Shown here piece after piece: positions 1 to 10,213 of a stretch of 64,000 nt of DNA. Source of the stretch: Stenotrophomonas sp. SAU14A_NAIMI4_5. GTDB lineage: Bacteria > Pseudomonadota > Gammaproteobacteria > Xanthomonadales > Xanthomonadaceae. Numbering within the stretch: position 1 is the stretch's first letter; each line of letters begins with the position of its first letter. Under the pieces are notes generated by a model, which saw only the letters and a program-made list of their open reading frames with translations, ran no database searches and was not told the origin of the DNA. The DNA is taken from NCBI RefSeq assembly GCF_003086795.1, contig NZ_CP026003.1:3336579-3400578 (forward strand), read 5' to 3'. A program made the position numbers and the translations under genes.

Positions 1-534
1 GTGGCGCTCGCGCATCTCGCGCAGCGCACTCAGCGCCCGCGGCGACAGCAGGCGGAAATCGCCGGTGTCGGCGGGAATCGGCGTGCGCGACAGGCGGCCG
101 ATCACGCGGTAGAACATGGCCGCCGTGGCCCGCTTGCTCCAGCTTTCGCCGTCGCGCACCTTGCGCGTGCCGTAGACGTTGTCATAGCCCTCTTTCCAGT
201 GCGCGACGAAGGTCGGCACCAGTTCCGGCGGATCCTGGCCATCGGCATCGAGGATCATCGCAGCGCCTTCGCGCACCTGGTCCAGGCCGGCGGTCAACGC
301 GGCCTCCTTGCCGAAGTTGCGCGACAGCCGCAGGGCCGAGACACGCGGGTCGGGATGGGCGAGGTGTTCGATCACCGCCCAGGTGGCGTCGGTGCTGCCG
401 TCATCGACATACAGGATGTGGCCGTCGACATCGTCCAGCGCGTCGAGCACCGCGCACAGGCGCGGGTGCAGCTGGGGCAGCGCCAGTTCCTCGTTATGGG
501 CGGCGATGACGAAGGTCAGGCGTTGGCGGCTCAT
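1..534 (-). CDS. Family 2 glycosyltransferase (dolichyl-phosphate mannose synthase/GtrB-like), 3' end beyond window
   Basis: The first 178 residues of a minus-strand gene run off the left edge. It starts MSRQRLTFVIAAHNEE at 534 and shows the GT2 fold in order: AHNEE, then HILYVDDGSTDATW (nucleotide-sugar binding), then LRLSRNFGKEAALTAGL and ILDADGQDPPE (the DAD metal/sugar motif), then VYGTRKVRDGESWSKR and TGDFRLLS. This pattern is that of polyprenyl-phosphate hexosyltransferases such as GtrB/YkcC and dolichol-phosphate mannose synthase. Such enzymes load a sugar onto undecaprenyl phosphate at the inner membrane for lipid A, O-antigen or teichoic-type modification. The C-terminal membrane helices expected in the family would lie outside the window, so membrane attachment and substrate cannot be judged. 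The gene is upstream-flanked by repeat locus A. Confidence 0.9.
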   Translation of the reverse strand, partial: MSRQRLTFVIAAHNEELALPQLHPRLCAVLDALDDVDGHILYVDDGSTDATWAVIEHLAHPDPRVSALRLSRNFGKEAALTAGLDQVREGAAMILDADGQDPPELVPTFVAHWKEGYDNVYGTRKVRDGESWSKRATAAMFYRVIGRLSRTPIPADTGDFRLLSPRALSALREMRERH

Positions 535-626
535 GCCTGGATTGTACGTCGCTGGCGGGCTTGCAGCCCGCCGGCCCGCCTGAAGCAACGGCAACGGCGG
601 GAGCAGCGCCTTCCTGATGCGAGCAC

Positions 627-731
627 GAGGCGGAGGGCATGGCCGTGCAGGACACGCGGTAAATACGTCCATGTAGCTCGTAGGCGCCATCCTTGGCGCC
701 TACAGTCCTGCACGGCCATGCCCTCCGCCTC
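627..731 (+). repeat. Composite palindrome copy A-left
   Basis: Perfect 27-bp inverted arms (627-653 and 705-731) enclose a 51-bp core that contains the conserved TACGTCCATG stretch and its own hairpin GTAGGCGCC (680-688)/GGCGCCTAC (695-703). The family member is in forward orientation. Confidence 0.9.
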
Positions 732-783
732 TGGACACATTCCCGCGAGCGCGGTGCGTTTGACTGCCGATCATCCGCTTCTG

Positions 784-807
784 GTAGATGCCAACCTTGG
801 TTGGCAC
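784..807 (+). repeat. SMAG-type GTAG palindrome
   Basis: Begins GTAGATGCCAACC and closes with GGTTGGCA, a 22-25-bp GTAG-headed hairpin typical of the SMAG repeats of Stenotrophomonas. It lies between the two large palindromes of locus A. Confidence 0.75.
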
Positions 808-882
808 AGCTTTTGATTCTGCTTTTTGCTTTTTTTTCTTTTGAATTCCCGCTCTCGTTCCGCGCGCGCGGGAAACTGTCCG

Positions 883-1068
883 GAGCCGGAGCAAGGCGGC
901 AGGCAGGACCGTGAGGCGCATGGATGCGCCGACCGAGCCCCCATGGGTGAGGGCGCTTTGCTTGCGAAGCACTGCTTCGCAAGCGCCCGAACGCACAGCC
1001 GCCAGCGGCTGGGCCGGACCCCGGAGGGGGGTTTACGGCGTGTCCTGCCTGTCGCCTTGCTCCGGCTC
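883..1068 (-). repeat. Composite palindrome copy A-right, with internal insertion
   Basis: Inverted orientation relative to A-left. The 27-bp arms (883-909 and 1042-1068) pair at 26 of 27 positions. The core should be about 52 bp but is 132 bp. The extra ~80 bp includes a strong hairpin GGGCGCTT...AAGCGCCC (951-987) inserted between the conserved CCCATGG and the GGGTTTACGGCGT end. Confidence 0.8.
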
Positions 1069-1107
1069 CACGCACGGAAAAACGAGGCGCCGCGAAACGA
1101 TCAACCG

Positions 1108-1863
1108 CTACTCCTCCAGATACCCCGCCCCGCCCAGCTGCCGGGCCTGCCGCTGTATCCACGTCGCCCGCCGCTGCACGTACGGCCCCGGCTTGGCCGC
1201 GTTGTACCGCCGCGGCGCCGGCAGCACCGCCGCCAACCGGGCGCTTTCACCCGGTGCCAGCCGCGCCGCGTCCTTGCCCCAGAATTTCTGCGCCGCCGCC
1301 TGCGCGCCGTACACGCCATCACCGAACTCGGCGATGTTGGCGTACATCTCCAGGATGCGTTCCTTCGGCCAGAACGCCTCGATCAGCACCGTGTACCAGA
1401 CCTCCAGACCCTTGCGGATCCAGCTGCGGCCCTGCCAGAGGAACAGGTTCTTGGCCACCTGCTGGCTGATCGTGCTGGCCCCGCGCAGGCGCCCGCCCTT
1501 GGCGTTGTGGTCACGCGCCTTTTCGATGGCCTGCAGGTCGAACCCGTTGTGCTCCGGGAAGCGCTGGTCCTCGGCCGCCACCAGCGAGATCGGCAGGCTC
1601 GGCGCCATCTGGTCCAGGTCGCGCCACTGGTAATGCAGGCGGTAGGACCAGTCGCCCTCGCCCAGTGCCTCGCCGTAGCGCCACAGCATCACCGTGGACA
1701 GCGGCGGGTCGATGAAGCGCAGCACCAGTACCTGCAGGCAGCTGAAGCCCACGAACAGTACCGGCAGCCACAGCAGCCGCTTCCAGCGCCAGCGTCGGCG
1801 GGCCGGCGTGGTCGCCACGGCCTGCACGGCCTCCACCTTGTCCTGCTCTCCCCCTGCCCCCAT
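1108..1863 (-). CDS. mtgA: Monofunctional biosynthetic peptidoglycan transglycosylase
   Basis: Polymerises lipid II into glycan strands at the inner membrane. The 251-residue protein has one membrane segment near residues 28-45 ([19 protein letters not shown]) and then a GT51 domain with the motifs [14 protein letters not shown] (containing the catalytic Glu), [16 protein letters not shown] and the late [15 protein letters not shown]. There is no transpeptidase domain, so it is MtgA rather than a class A PBP. I chose ATG at 1863, which has AAGGA about ten bases upstream. The frame stays open to a TTG at 1911, which would add 16 poorly conserved residues. It is divergent from hslO, with a 77-bp shared promoter region. 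The 3' end abuts repeat locus A. Confidence 0.93.
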   Translation of the reverse strand: MGAGGEQDKVEAVQAVATTPARRRWRWKRLLWLPVLFVGFSCLQVLVLRFIDPPLSTVMLWRYGEALGEGDWSYRLHYQWRDLDQMAPSLPISLVAAEDQRFPEHNGFDLQAIEKARDHNAKGGRLRGASTISQQVAKNLFLWQGRSWIRKGLEVWYTVLIEAFWPKERILEMYANIAEFGDGVYGAQAAAQKFWGKDAARLAPGESARLAAVLPAPRRYNAAKPGPYVQRRATWIQRQARQLGGAGYLEE

Positions 1864-1940
1864 TACTGGTGCATCCTTCTCATGCCTGGTTGTCGGCGCA
1901 TTATCCGGCAACCGCCCCTGTTTACGCGCGATGTGAGCCG

Positions 1941-2834
1941 ATGACCGCCCAAACCGATTCCCTGATCCGCTTCCTGCTGCCCGACGCCGGCGTCCGTGGC
2001 GTGCACGTGCAACTGCAGGCCACCTGGCAGGAAATCCTGTCCCATGCCGTGTACCCGGACAACGCCGCCGAACTGCTCGGCGAGGCCTGCGTGGCCTCGG
2101 CCCTGTTCACCGGCCACACCAAGGTGGACGGCCGCCTGTCCATCCAGCTGCGCAGCAACACCGGCCTGCGCACCCTGTTCGCCGAGTGCACCGCCGCCGG
2201 CACCCTGCGCGGCATCGCCCAGCTGGCCGACGGCGCCGACGCGCCGCGCGACCTGTCCAGCCTGGGCAGCGACGCGCTGCTGGCGATCACCATCGAGAAC
2301 CCCGGCCTGGACCCGCGCGAACCGCAGCGCTACCAGAGCCTGGTCGGCCTGACCGCGCCGGCGCTGGATGAGGCCTTCGAGGACTACTTCCGCCAGTCCG
2401 AACAGCTGCCGACCCGCCTGCTGCTGGCCGCTGACCGCAACGGCGCCGTGGGCCTGCTGCTGCAGAAGCTGCCCGGCGACGAGGGCGACGACGACGGCTG
2501 GGCCCGCGCCAGCGCCCTGTTCGACACGCTGGGCAAGGCCGAACTGCTGGCCACCCCGGCCGAGCAGATGCTGCACCGCCTGTTCCATGAGGAAAAGCCG
2601 GAACTGATGGGCAGCAAGCCGCTGGCCTTCGGCTGCTCCTGCTCGCACGAGCGGGTGGCCTCGATGCTGGTCTCCCTGGGCGAGGAAGAAGCCCGCGCGG
2701 CCGCCGAAGACACCGGCGCGGTGGAAGTCCGCTGCGAATTCTGCGGACGGGAGTATCACTTTCCGTTGACGGAGTTCGGCATACTGTTCCACGGTGCCGA
2801 GGGGACTGTACCGGCACCTGAACGACTTCAATGA
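1941..2834 (+). CDS. hslO: Redox-regulated molecular chaperone Hsp33
   Basis: Hsp33 is a cytoplasmic holdase switched on by oxidative unfolding and zinc release. The 297-residue protein has the family's C-terminal zinc switch CSC...CEFC ([10 protein letters not shown] and [12 protein letters not shown]), which supplies the four cysteines. I chose the start [11 protein letters not shown] at 1941. The open frame extends to 1869, but the extra residues overlap the mtgA promoter and do not resemble the family N-terminus. It is divergent from mtgA. Confidence 0.95.
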   Translation: MTAQTDSLIRFLLPDAGVRGVHVQLQATWQEILSHAVYPDNAAELLGEACVASALFTGHTKVDGRLSIQLRSNTGLRTLFAECTAAGTLRGIAQLADGADAPRDLSSLGSDALLAITIENPGLDPREPQRYQSLVGLTAPALDEAFEDYFRQSEQLPTRLLLAADRNGAVGLLLQKLPGDEGDDDGWARASALFDTLGKAELLATPAEQMLHRLFHEEKPELMGSKPLAFGCSCSHERVASMLVSLGEEEARAAAEDTGAVEVRCEFCGREYHFPLTEFGILFHGAEGTVPAPERLQ

Positions 2835-2869
2835 ATGAGCAGGTCTTGTGTTCTGGGGAGGATCAAGGC

Positions 2870-2898
2870 TTGTTAAGATTTCATAAACACCCTAGGAT
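2870..2898 (+). promoter_or_regulatory. Sigma-70 type promoter for the secreted protein gene
   Basis: TTGTTA (2870-2875), a 17-bp spacer and TAGGAT (2893-2898). The predicted start of transcription (about 2905) falls inside a 9-bp hairpin AGTTCCCGC/GCGGGAACT (2901-2922), so the mRNA would begin in or at a stem-loop. Confidence 0.55.
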
Positions 2899-2953
2899 CG
2901 AGTTCCCGCCCCAGCGGGAACTTCCGTTGTCCGTCACTGTCTGAACTGGTCCG

Positions 2954-3811
2954 ATGCGTACTTTCCTGCGTCTACCGCTGGCCCTGCTGATCGCCCTTGG
3001 CGCGATCACGGGCGCGCATGCGCAGAGCAAGGACACCCGCACCGTGTTGCCGGTCTGGAACAAGGGCAGCGGCAAGGTCGAGGCCCTGCTGTACCTGGAA
3101 CCGACCGGCGAACAGGCCGCGGGGGCCCGCTGGCACTTCGGCCGCAACTCGCTGGACGCGGCCTTCGGCCTGTCCTCCGGCGATTCGCTGGGCCTGCTGT
3201 GCAGCAACAGCAGCGGCAGCAGCATCAGCGGGTTGGCCAGCCACTGCATGCTGGCCAGCCTGGGCGATGACGATGACGCCATCGGCGCCAACAACCGCCG
3301 CCTCACCGGTACCGCCGCACTCAACCGCGGCAACAACCGCCTGGGCATCACCGCCGGTACCAGCCGCGAGACCCTGCCGGCCTGGCTCGCCTCCCCGAAC
3401 AAGACCCCGGCCCTGCGCGGCGAACAGAACGACCTGACCGTGTTCGCCCAGCGCAACATCGGCCGCGAAGGCTTCGTGTCCATCGCCGGCACCTACGCCA
3501 AGGCGCGCCTGGTGCCGATCTCCGATGCATCGCCGGCCCTGGTCGACCGCTGGGACAGCAAGAGCCTGAGCCTGGGTGCCGGCTACGGCAATTTCACCGG
3601 CAGCATCATCGGCCGCGTGGTCGACGTTCCCGGCAAGCCGGGCAAGTGGGAAGGCCTGGGCATCGGCCTCACCTGGCGTACCCCGTGGTCGGGCCAGCTG
3701 ACCGTCGGCGCCGAGAACGTGATCAGCCGCGGCAAGAATCCGTTCTCCCCGCGCAACGAAAGCAACGACGACGGCACCGTGCCGTACGTCCGCTACGAGC
3801 AGGATCTGTAA
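2954..3811 (+). CDS. Secreted protein of unknown function
   Basis: The 285-residue protein has a clear Sec signal peptide (MRTFLRLPLALLIALG..., cleavage after AHA at about residue 23). The mature part is rich in Gly, Ser and Asn with alternating hydrophobic/polar stretches near the C-terminus (SLSLGAGYGNFTGSIIGRV, LGIGLTWRTPW), as in an outer-membrane beta-barrel. It ends in L, not the F/W/Y usual for BamA substrates. There are two Cys near residues 80-100. I do not recognise a named domain. The gene is monocistronic between its own promoter and a terminator. Confidence 0.75.
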   Translation: MRTFLRLPLALLIALGAITGAHAQSKDTRTVLPVWNKGSGKVEALLYLEPTGEQAAGARWHFGRNSLDAAFGLSSGDSLGLLCSNSSGSSISGLASHCMLASLGDDDDAIGANNRRLTGTAALNRGNNRLGITAGTSRETLPAWLASPNKTPALRGEQNDLTVFAQRNIGREGFVSIAGTYAKARLVPISDASPALVDRWDSKSLSLGAGYGNFTGSIIGRVVDVPGKPGKWEGLGIGLTWRTPWSGQLTVGAENVISRGKNPFSPRNESNDDGTVPYVRYEQDL

Positions 3812-3865
3812 GACCGGCTGCACAGCGCACAGGCGCCTGTTGCATCCCACCGCCAGCTGACCCGA

Positions 3866-3890
3866 AAGCGCCCCATGGGCGCTTTTTTCA
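3866..3890 (+). terminator. Rho-independent terminator
   Basis: The stem AAAGCGCC/GGGCGCTTT around CCAT, followed by a run of T, lies 55 bp after the stop of the secreted protein gene. Confidence 0.85.
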
Positions 3891-4207
3891 TACGTCAAGC
3901 GCCGCCGCCCCGGACACGTTGAAACCGATTGCATATCCAGCGAAGCCACCAGATAAGGCAAACAAAGTCCGGAAAAACGCGTGATTACTTTCCTGCAGGT
4001 TTCGACACACTTTGAAAAACAGGCGCGCAAGCAATTGTTTCACATGGTTTTTATGGCTCAAATATGGCAAGCACATGGATTGTTAACACAGCTTTAATTC
4101 TTTGCTTACGGCAGTTACTATCGGGTCAGCCTTCGTTTTTGGAGCGGCATTTTCCGCACCGCGCGCAGGCACACACCCAGCCAAGATCCCTTGGAGAGAG
4201 AGAGCCA
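3891..4207. other. Leader/upstream region of TonB-dependent receptor
   Basis: 317 bp, noticeably richer in A+T than its surroundings, with no gene. Several promoter-like blocks occur (TTGTTAACA near 4080, TACTAT near 4116), but none gives a convincing -35/-10 pair at 16-18 bp. A purine-rich GGAGAGAGAGAG tract directly before the receptor start codon is the likely ribosome binding site. Confidence 0.5.
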
Positions 4208-7099
<2,892 letters not shown>

Positions 7100-7126
7100 T
7101 AGAAGACTGGGCCTAGCATGACCCGA

Positions 7127-7160
7127 GCAATGGCCCCGGCAACGGGGCCATTGCCTTTTC
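7127..7160 (+). terminator. Rho-independent terminator after receptor
   Basis: CAATGGCCCC/GGGGCCATTG with a short loop, followed by CCTTTT. It sits 27 bp after the receptor stop and 26 bp before the next start, so it may only attenuate transcription into the hydroxylase gene. Confidence 0.8.
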
Positions 7161-7185
7161 TGATCTTCCAACCCGGAGTCCTGCC

Positions 7186-8481
7186 ATGTCCGATGTTGCC
7201 GTGCTGACCGAACGCGCCCTGGCCCATGCCCGCAACGGCGACACCACGGCGGCCGAACAGAGCTTCCGTGAGCTGCTGCAGCACGCGCCGGAAGATGTGC
7301 AGGCGTTGAATTTCATTGCCCGCTGCCACAGCACCCGCGGCGAGCACGCGGCTGCGGAGCGGCTGCTGCAGCGCGCGCTGGCAGCAGCGCCCGATGATGC
7401 CGGCACGCTTAAAAATCTGGCGGTGAGCCTGGTCGAACAAGGCCAATGGCAGGCTGCCTTGGCCCATCTGCAACCGCTGCTGGCGCAGGACCCGGGCTTC
7501 TTCGTTGCCCGCCTGTACCTGGCGCTGAGCCTGCAGCAGAGCGGTGCACACGCCGCTGCCCTTACCCACTTCTACCAGGCGGTCAGCCAGGCGCAGCGAC
7601 AGGGCCACTGGACCAGCGCGCAGACCACCCCGCCCGGCCTGCGCCGCCTGGTCGAACATGCCATGCGCAGCCTGCGTGACGGCCGCCGCCATACCCTGCA
7701 GCAGGTGCTGGCACCGCTGCAGCAGCGCCATGGACGCAGCGCGCTGCAACGCATCGAACAGGCCGTTGCCGGCTATCTGGGCGAACTGCGCCTGGCCACC
7801 GCCGGTCCCGGGCAGCGGCCCACCTTCCTGTACATCCCCGGCCTGCCTTCGCCGCGCTATTTCGACCCTGCGCTGTTCCCGTGGTACGAGACGCTGCAGG
7901 ACGCCACCCCGCTGCTGCGCGGGGAACTGCTTTCAGTGCTGGAAGAACGCCAGTTGCTGGCCCCCTTCCTTGGCGAGCCCAGTGCCGGGCGCGGTGGCAG
8001 CTATCTCGGCGGCGATGGCGAGCAGCCGCGCTGGGATGGTTTCTTCTTCCATCGCCACGGCAAGGTCTTCAGCGAAAACGCACAGCGCTGCCCGCACACC
8101 GCGGCCGCACTGGAGCAGGTGCCGCTGGTACGCATCGAAGGCCATGCACCGGAAACCCTGTACTCGGTGCTTGGCCCCGGCTCGCACATCCTGCCGCATA
8201 CCGGGGTCACCAACAGCCGCATCGTCACCCACCTGCCGCTGATCGTGCCGGAGCACTGCGCCCTGCGCGTGGCCGGTGAAGAACACGCCTGGCAGGAAGG
8301 GCGCTGCGTGAGCTTTGACGACACCTGGGAACACGAAGCCTGGAACCGCAGCCAATCAACCCGCGTCGTGCTGCTGTTCGACGTGTGGAACCCCGGCCTG
8401 GATGAGGCCGAGCGCGATGCCATCGATGCGCTGGTGCGCGGCATCGCCGAGTTGAACGGCGAAGACATCCTGGCCGGCTGA
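7186..8481 (+). CDS. TPR protein with aspartyl/asparaginyl beta-hydroxylase domain
   Basis: 431 residues. TPR-like helical repeats cover about residues 8-130 (ARNGDTTAAEQSFRELLQ, AERLLQRALAAAPDDAGTL). The C-terminal third (about 240-410) is an Asp_Arg_Hydrox domain: LPHTGVTNSRIVTHLPLIV supplies the first iron His and the 2-oxoglutarate Arg region, FDDTWEHEAWN the second His, and RVVLLFDVWNP closes the core. It aligns by motif with human AspH. The family hydroxylates Asp/Asn with Fe(II) and 2-oxoglutarate. Bacterial TPR versions have unknown targets. The gene is co-directional with, and only 86 bp after, a TonB receptor gene. GGAG precedes the start. Confidence 0.88.
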   Translation: MSDVAVLTERALAHARNGDTTAAEQSFRELLQHAPEDVQALNFIARCHSTRGEHAAAERLLQRALAAAPDDAGTLKNLAVSLVEQGQWQAALAHLQPLLAQDPGFFVARLYLALSLQQSGAHAAALTHFYQAVSQAQRQGHWTSAQTTPPGLRRLVEHAMRSLRDGRRHTLQQVLAPLQQRHGRSALQRIEQAVAGYLGELRLATAGPGQRPTFLYIPGLPSPRYFDPALFPWYETLQDATPLLRGELLSVLEERQLLAPFLGEPSAGRGGSYLGGDGEQPRWDGFFFHRHGKVFSENAQRCPHTAAALEQVPLVRIEGHAPETLYSVLGPGSHILPHTGVTNSRIVTHLPLIVPEHCALRVAGEEHAWQEGRCVSFDDTWEHEAWNRSQSTRVVLLFDVWNPGLDEAERDAIDALVRGIAELNGEDILAG

Positions 8482-8491
8482 ATCCAGGGGC

Positions 8492-8509
8492 GGCTCCACT
8501 CGTGGAGCC
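8492..8509. repeat. Short inverted repeat between convergent genes
   Basis: GGCTCCAC/GTGGAGCC with a two-base loop, between the hydroxylase stop and the end of the tetR gene. A second GC-rich inverted repeat (CCGCGC...GCGCGG, about 8528-8545) follows. There is no T tract, so intrinsic termination is uncertain. Confidence 0.5.
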
Positions 8510-8550
8510 GACCCGATTGCCGGCTCACCGCGCGCGAAGCGCGGTTGCGG

Positions 8551-9153
8551 TTACCCGTTCGGGATCAGCGTCTCGATCAGGTGCTCGACGTAGGCTTCGA
8601 AATCCTCGCGTGCCTGCTTCGGCTGCTGCAGCTGCAGCGACAGCTGCAGGAAGCCGACATAGGCCGCGTAGGCCAGCCGGGCGCGATGGCGTGCATCGGT
8701 CGAACTGAGCCCGGCCTGGCGGAACGAGGCCACCAGGTAATCCAGGCGCCGCTGCGAGACACGGTCGATCACCGGCCGCACCATCGGGTGGTCCAGCGCC
8801 TTCAGCAGCTCGCTGTAGATGATGTGCGGCTGCACTTCGTGCGCCACCATCTGGAACAGCTGGCGCAGGCGCGCGCGCGGATCGGGCACGTCTTCGAGGC
8901 TGCCGAAGACCTGCTCCTGTTCGAACAGCTCCCAGCGTTCAAGCGCGGCCTGCAGCAGTGCATCGCGCGAGGGGAAGTGCCAGTAGAAGCTGCCCTTGGT
9001 CACGCCCAGGCGGCGCGCCAGCGGCTCCACCGCGACGGCGCCCACACCTTGTTCAGCGATCAGATCGAGGGCCGCCTGTGCCCAGTCTTCGGCACTGAGG
9101 CGGCTGTTGCGGCCGGCACGCGGTTCGCCGGCAGAAGCGTCAGGTTGATTCAT
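8551..9153 (-). CDS. TetR/AcrR family transcriptional regulator
   Basis: 200 residues. An N-terminal TetR helix-turn-helix spans about residues 18-65 (AALDLIAEQGVGAVAVEPLA, RRLGVTKGSFYWHFPSRDAL), with a helical ligand domain after it. It is transcribed divergently from the hydrolase-fadE pair, and the intergenic DNA carries CCATACT half sites, including one near its own start (9169-9174). The simplest reading is a local repressor of fatty-acid degradation that also controls itself, responding to an acyl-CoA or related ligand. The ligand cannot be told from sequence. Confidence 0.9.
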   Translation of the reverse strand: MNQPDASAGEPRAGRNSRLSAEDWAQAALDLIAEQGVGAVAVEPLARRLGVTKGSFYWHFPSRDALLQAALERWELFEQEQVFGSLEDVPDPRARLRQLFQMVAHEVQPHIIYSELLKALDHPMVRPVIDRVSQRRLDYLVASFRQAGLSSTDARHRARLAYAAYVGFLQLSLQLQQPKQAREDFEAYVEHLIETLIPNG

Positions 9154-9244
9154 GGGGGTGATTTAACCATACGGCGGGGTTCGTTGCAGTACGCCGTTGC
9201 GGCCGAAACCGTCGCGGGGCGGGCGATGGCGCCTTCCGCAGCGC

Positions 9245-9299
9245 ACCATACTGCATGGTATTGACTTCCGTCACCAGCCATCCATACTAGCGAGTATGG
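9245..9299 (+). promoter_or_regulatory. Promoter and TetR operator of hydrolase-fadE operon
   Basis: A near-consensus promoter TTGACT (9261-9266), 17 bp, ATACTA (9284-9289). A perfect 7-bp inverted repeat CCATACT-AGCG-AGTATGG (9282-9299) covers the -10 and the start codon. A second CCATACT half site lies at 9246-9252, within CCAT...ATGG, just upstream of the -35. The position is ideal for steric repression by the divergent TetR protein. Transcription would start at about the A of the ATG. Confidence 0.75.
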
Positions 9300-10213
9300 T
9301 TACGTCCCCTACTCCCGCCGCGTTCCACGACCTGCGTCTGGAGGCGGCCCATGGCGCCCATCTGGCGGCCACGGCCAGCGACCACGGTCGCCGCGGCCGC
9401 GTGCTGTTCGCCCATGGCTTCGGCCAGACCCGGCATGCGTGGAATGCCACCGCACGGGCGCTGTCTGCCGCCGGCCTGCAGACGCTGGCCTACGATGCGC
9501 GCGGCCACGGCGATTCGGACTGGAACGCCGCCGACCTGCCCTACCACGGCGAACAGTTCGCCGATGACCTGATCGTGCTGGCCGGCGAGCAGCCACGCCC
9601 GCCGGTGCTGGTTGCCGCCTCGATGGGCGGGCTGTTCGGCCTGCTTGCCGAATCGCGCTGGCCGGGCCTGTTCTCGGCGATGGTGCTGGTCGACATCACC
9701 CCGCGCTGGGACACCGCCGGCGTCGAGCGCATCCTCTCCTTCATGACCGCCCATCCCGATGGCTTCGCCTCGCTGGCCCAGGCCGCGGACGTGATCTCCG
9801 CCTACCTGCCGCACCGCCCGCGCAAATCCGAGCAGTCGCTGCGTGCGCTGCTGCGCGAGGATGGCCATGGCCGCTGGCGCTGGCACTGGGATCCGCGCCT
9901 GGTGGCCGAACTGGCCCGCGACAGCGAACAGCACCAGGATGCACTGGCCGAGGCCGCGCGCCAGGTGAAGTGCCCGCTGCTGCTGGTCAGTGGCGGCCGC
10001 AGCGACCTGGTCACGCCGCAGACCGTCGCCGAATTCCTGGCATTGGCACCGCACGCGCGCCACGTACAGTTGCCGCAGGCCACGCACATGGTCGCCGGTG
10101 ATGACAACGACGCCTTTACCGCTACTGTGTTGGACTATCTGGACGTGTTGCCCGCAGCGGATGCTGCAGCTTCGTCCGCCACAAACGAGCACGTCACCGG
10201 AGCACGCTCATGA
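9296..10213 (+). CDS. Alpha/beta hydrolase
   Basis: 305 residues. The fold is shown by the oxyanion-hole motif AHGFGQTRHAW, the nucleophile elbow VAASMGGLFG (Ser as nucleophile), a late acid in SGGRSDLVTP and a His in ATHMVAGD. A cap region lies between residues ~150 and 215. The substrate is unknown; a thioesterase or lipase-like role is inferred from the operon with fadE, whose start overlaps this stop by four bases (ATGA). I chose ATG at 9296. It lies six bases after the -10, so the message is probably leaderless. The open frame from 9197 would run through the promoter and operator. Confidence 0.85.
   Translation: MVTSPTPAAFHDLRLEAAHGAHLAATASDHGRRGRVLFAHGFGQTRHAWNATARALSAAGLQTLAYDARGHGDSDWNAADLPYHGEQFADDLIVLAGEQPRPPVLVAASMGGLFGLLAESRWPGLFSAMVLVDITPRWDTAGVERILSFMTAHPDGFASLAQAADVISAYLPHRPRKSEQSLRALLREDGHGRWRWHWDPRLVAELARDSEQHQDALAEAARQVKCPLLLVSGGRSDLVTPQTVAEFLALAPHARHVQLPQATHMVAGDDNDAFTATVLDYLDVLPAADAAASSATNEHVTGARS

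Larger units (their letters stand above)
541..1107. other. Intergenic repeat locus A (composite paired-palindrome element)
   Basis: This 567-bp stretch holds no gene that I can support. From left to right it has a short hairpin GGCGGGC/GCCCGCC (554-572), a 105-bp palindrome (627-731), a GTAG-type hairpin (784-807), a T-rich tract with a TTCCCGC/GCGGGAA hairpin followed by ACTGTC (815-880), and a second palindrome in inverted orientation (883-1068). The layout matches loci at 21233-21874, 51880-52413 and 55198-55808. This copy lacks the 24-bp right-boundary motif of the other three, and its second palindrome carries extra DNA. Confidence 0.8.

Noticed and set aside
541..1107. CRISPR array as the explanation of the repeated palindromes
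   Set aside because: The units are paired in inverted orientation, ~105 bp long and without regular short spacers; no cas genes are present.
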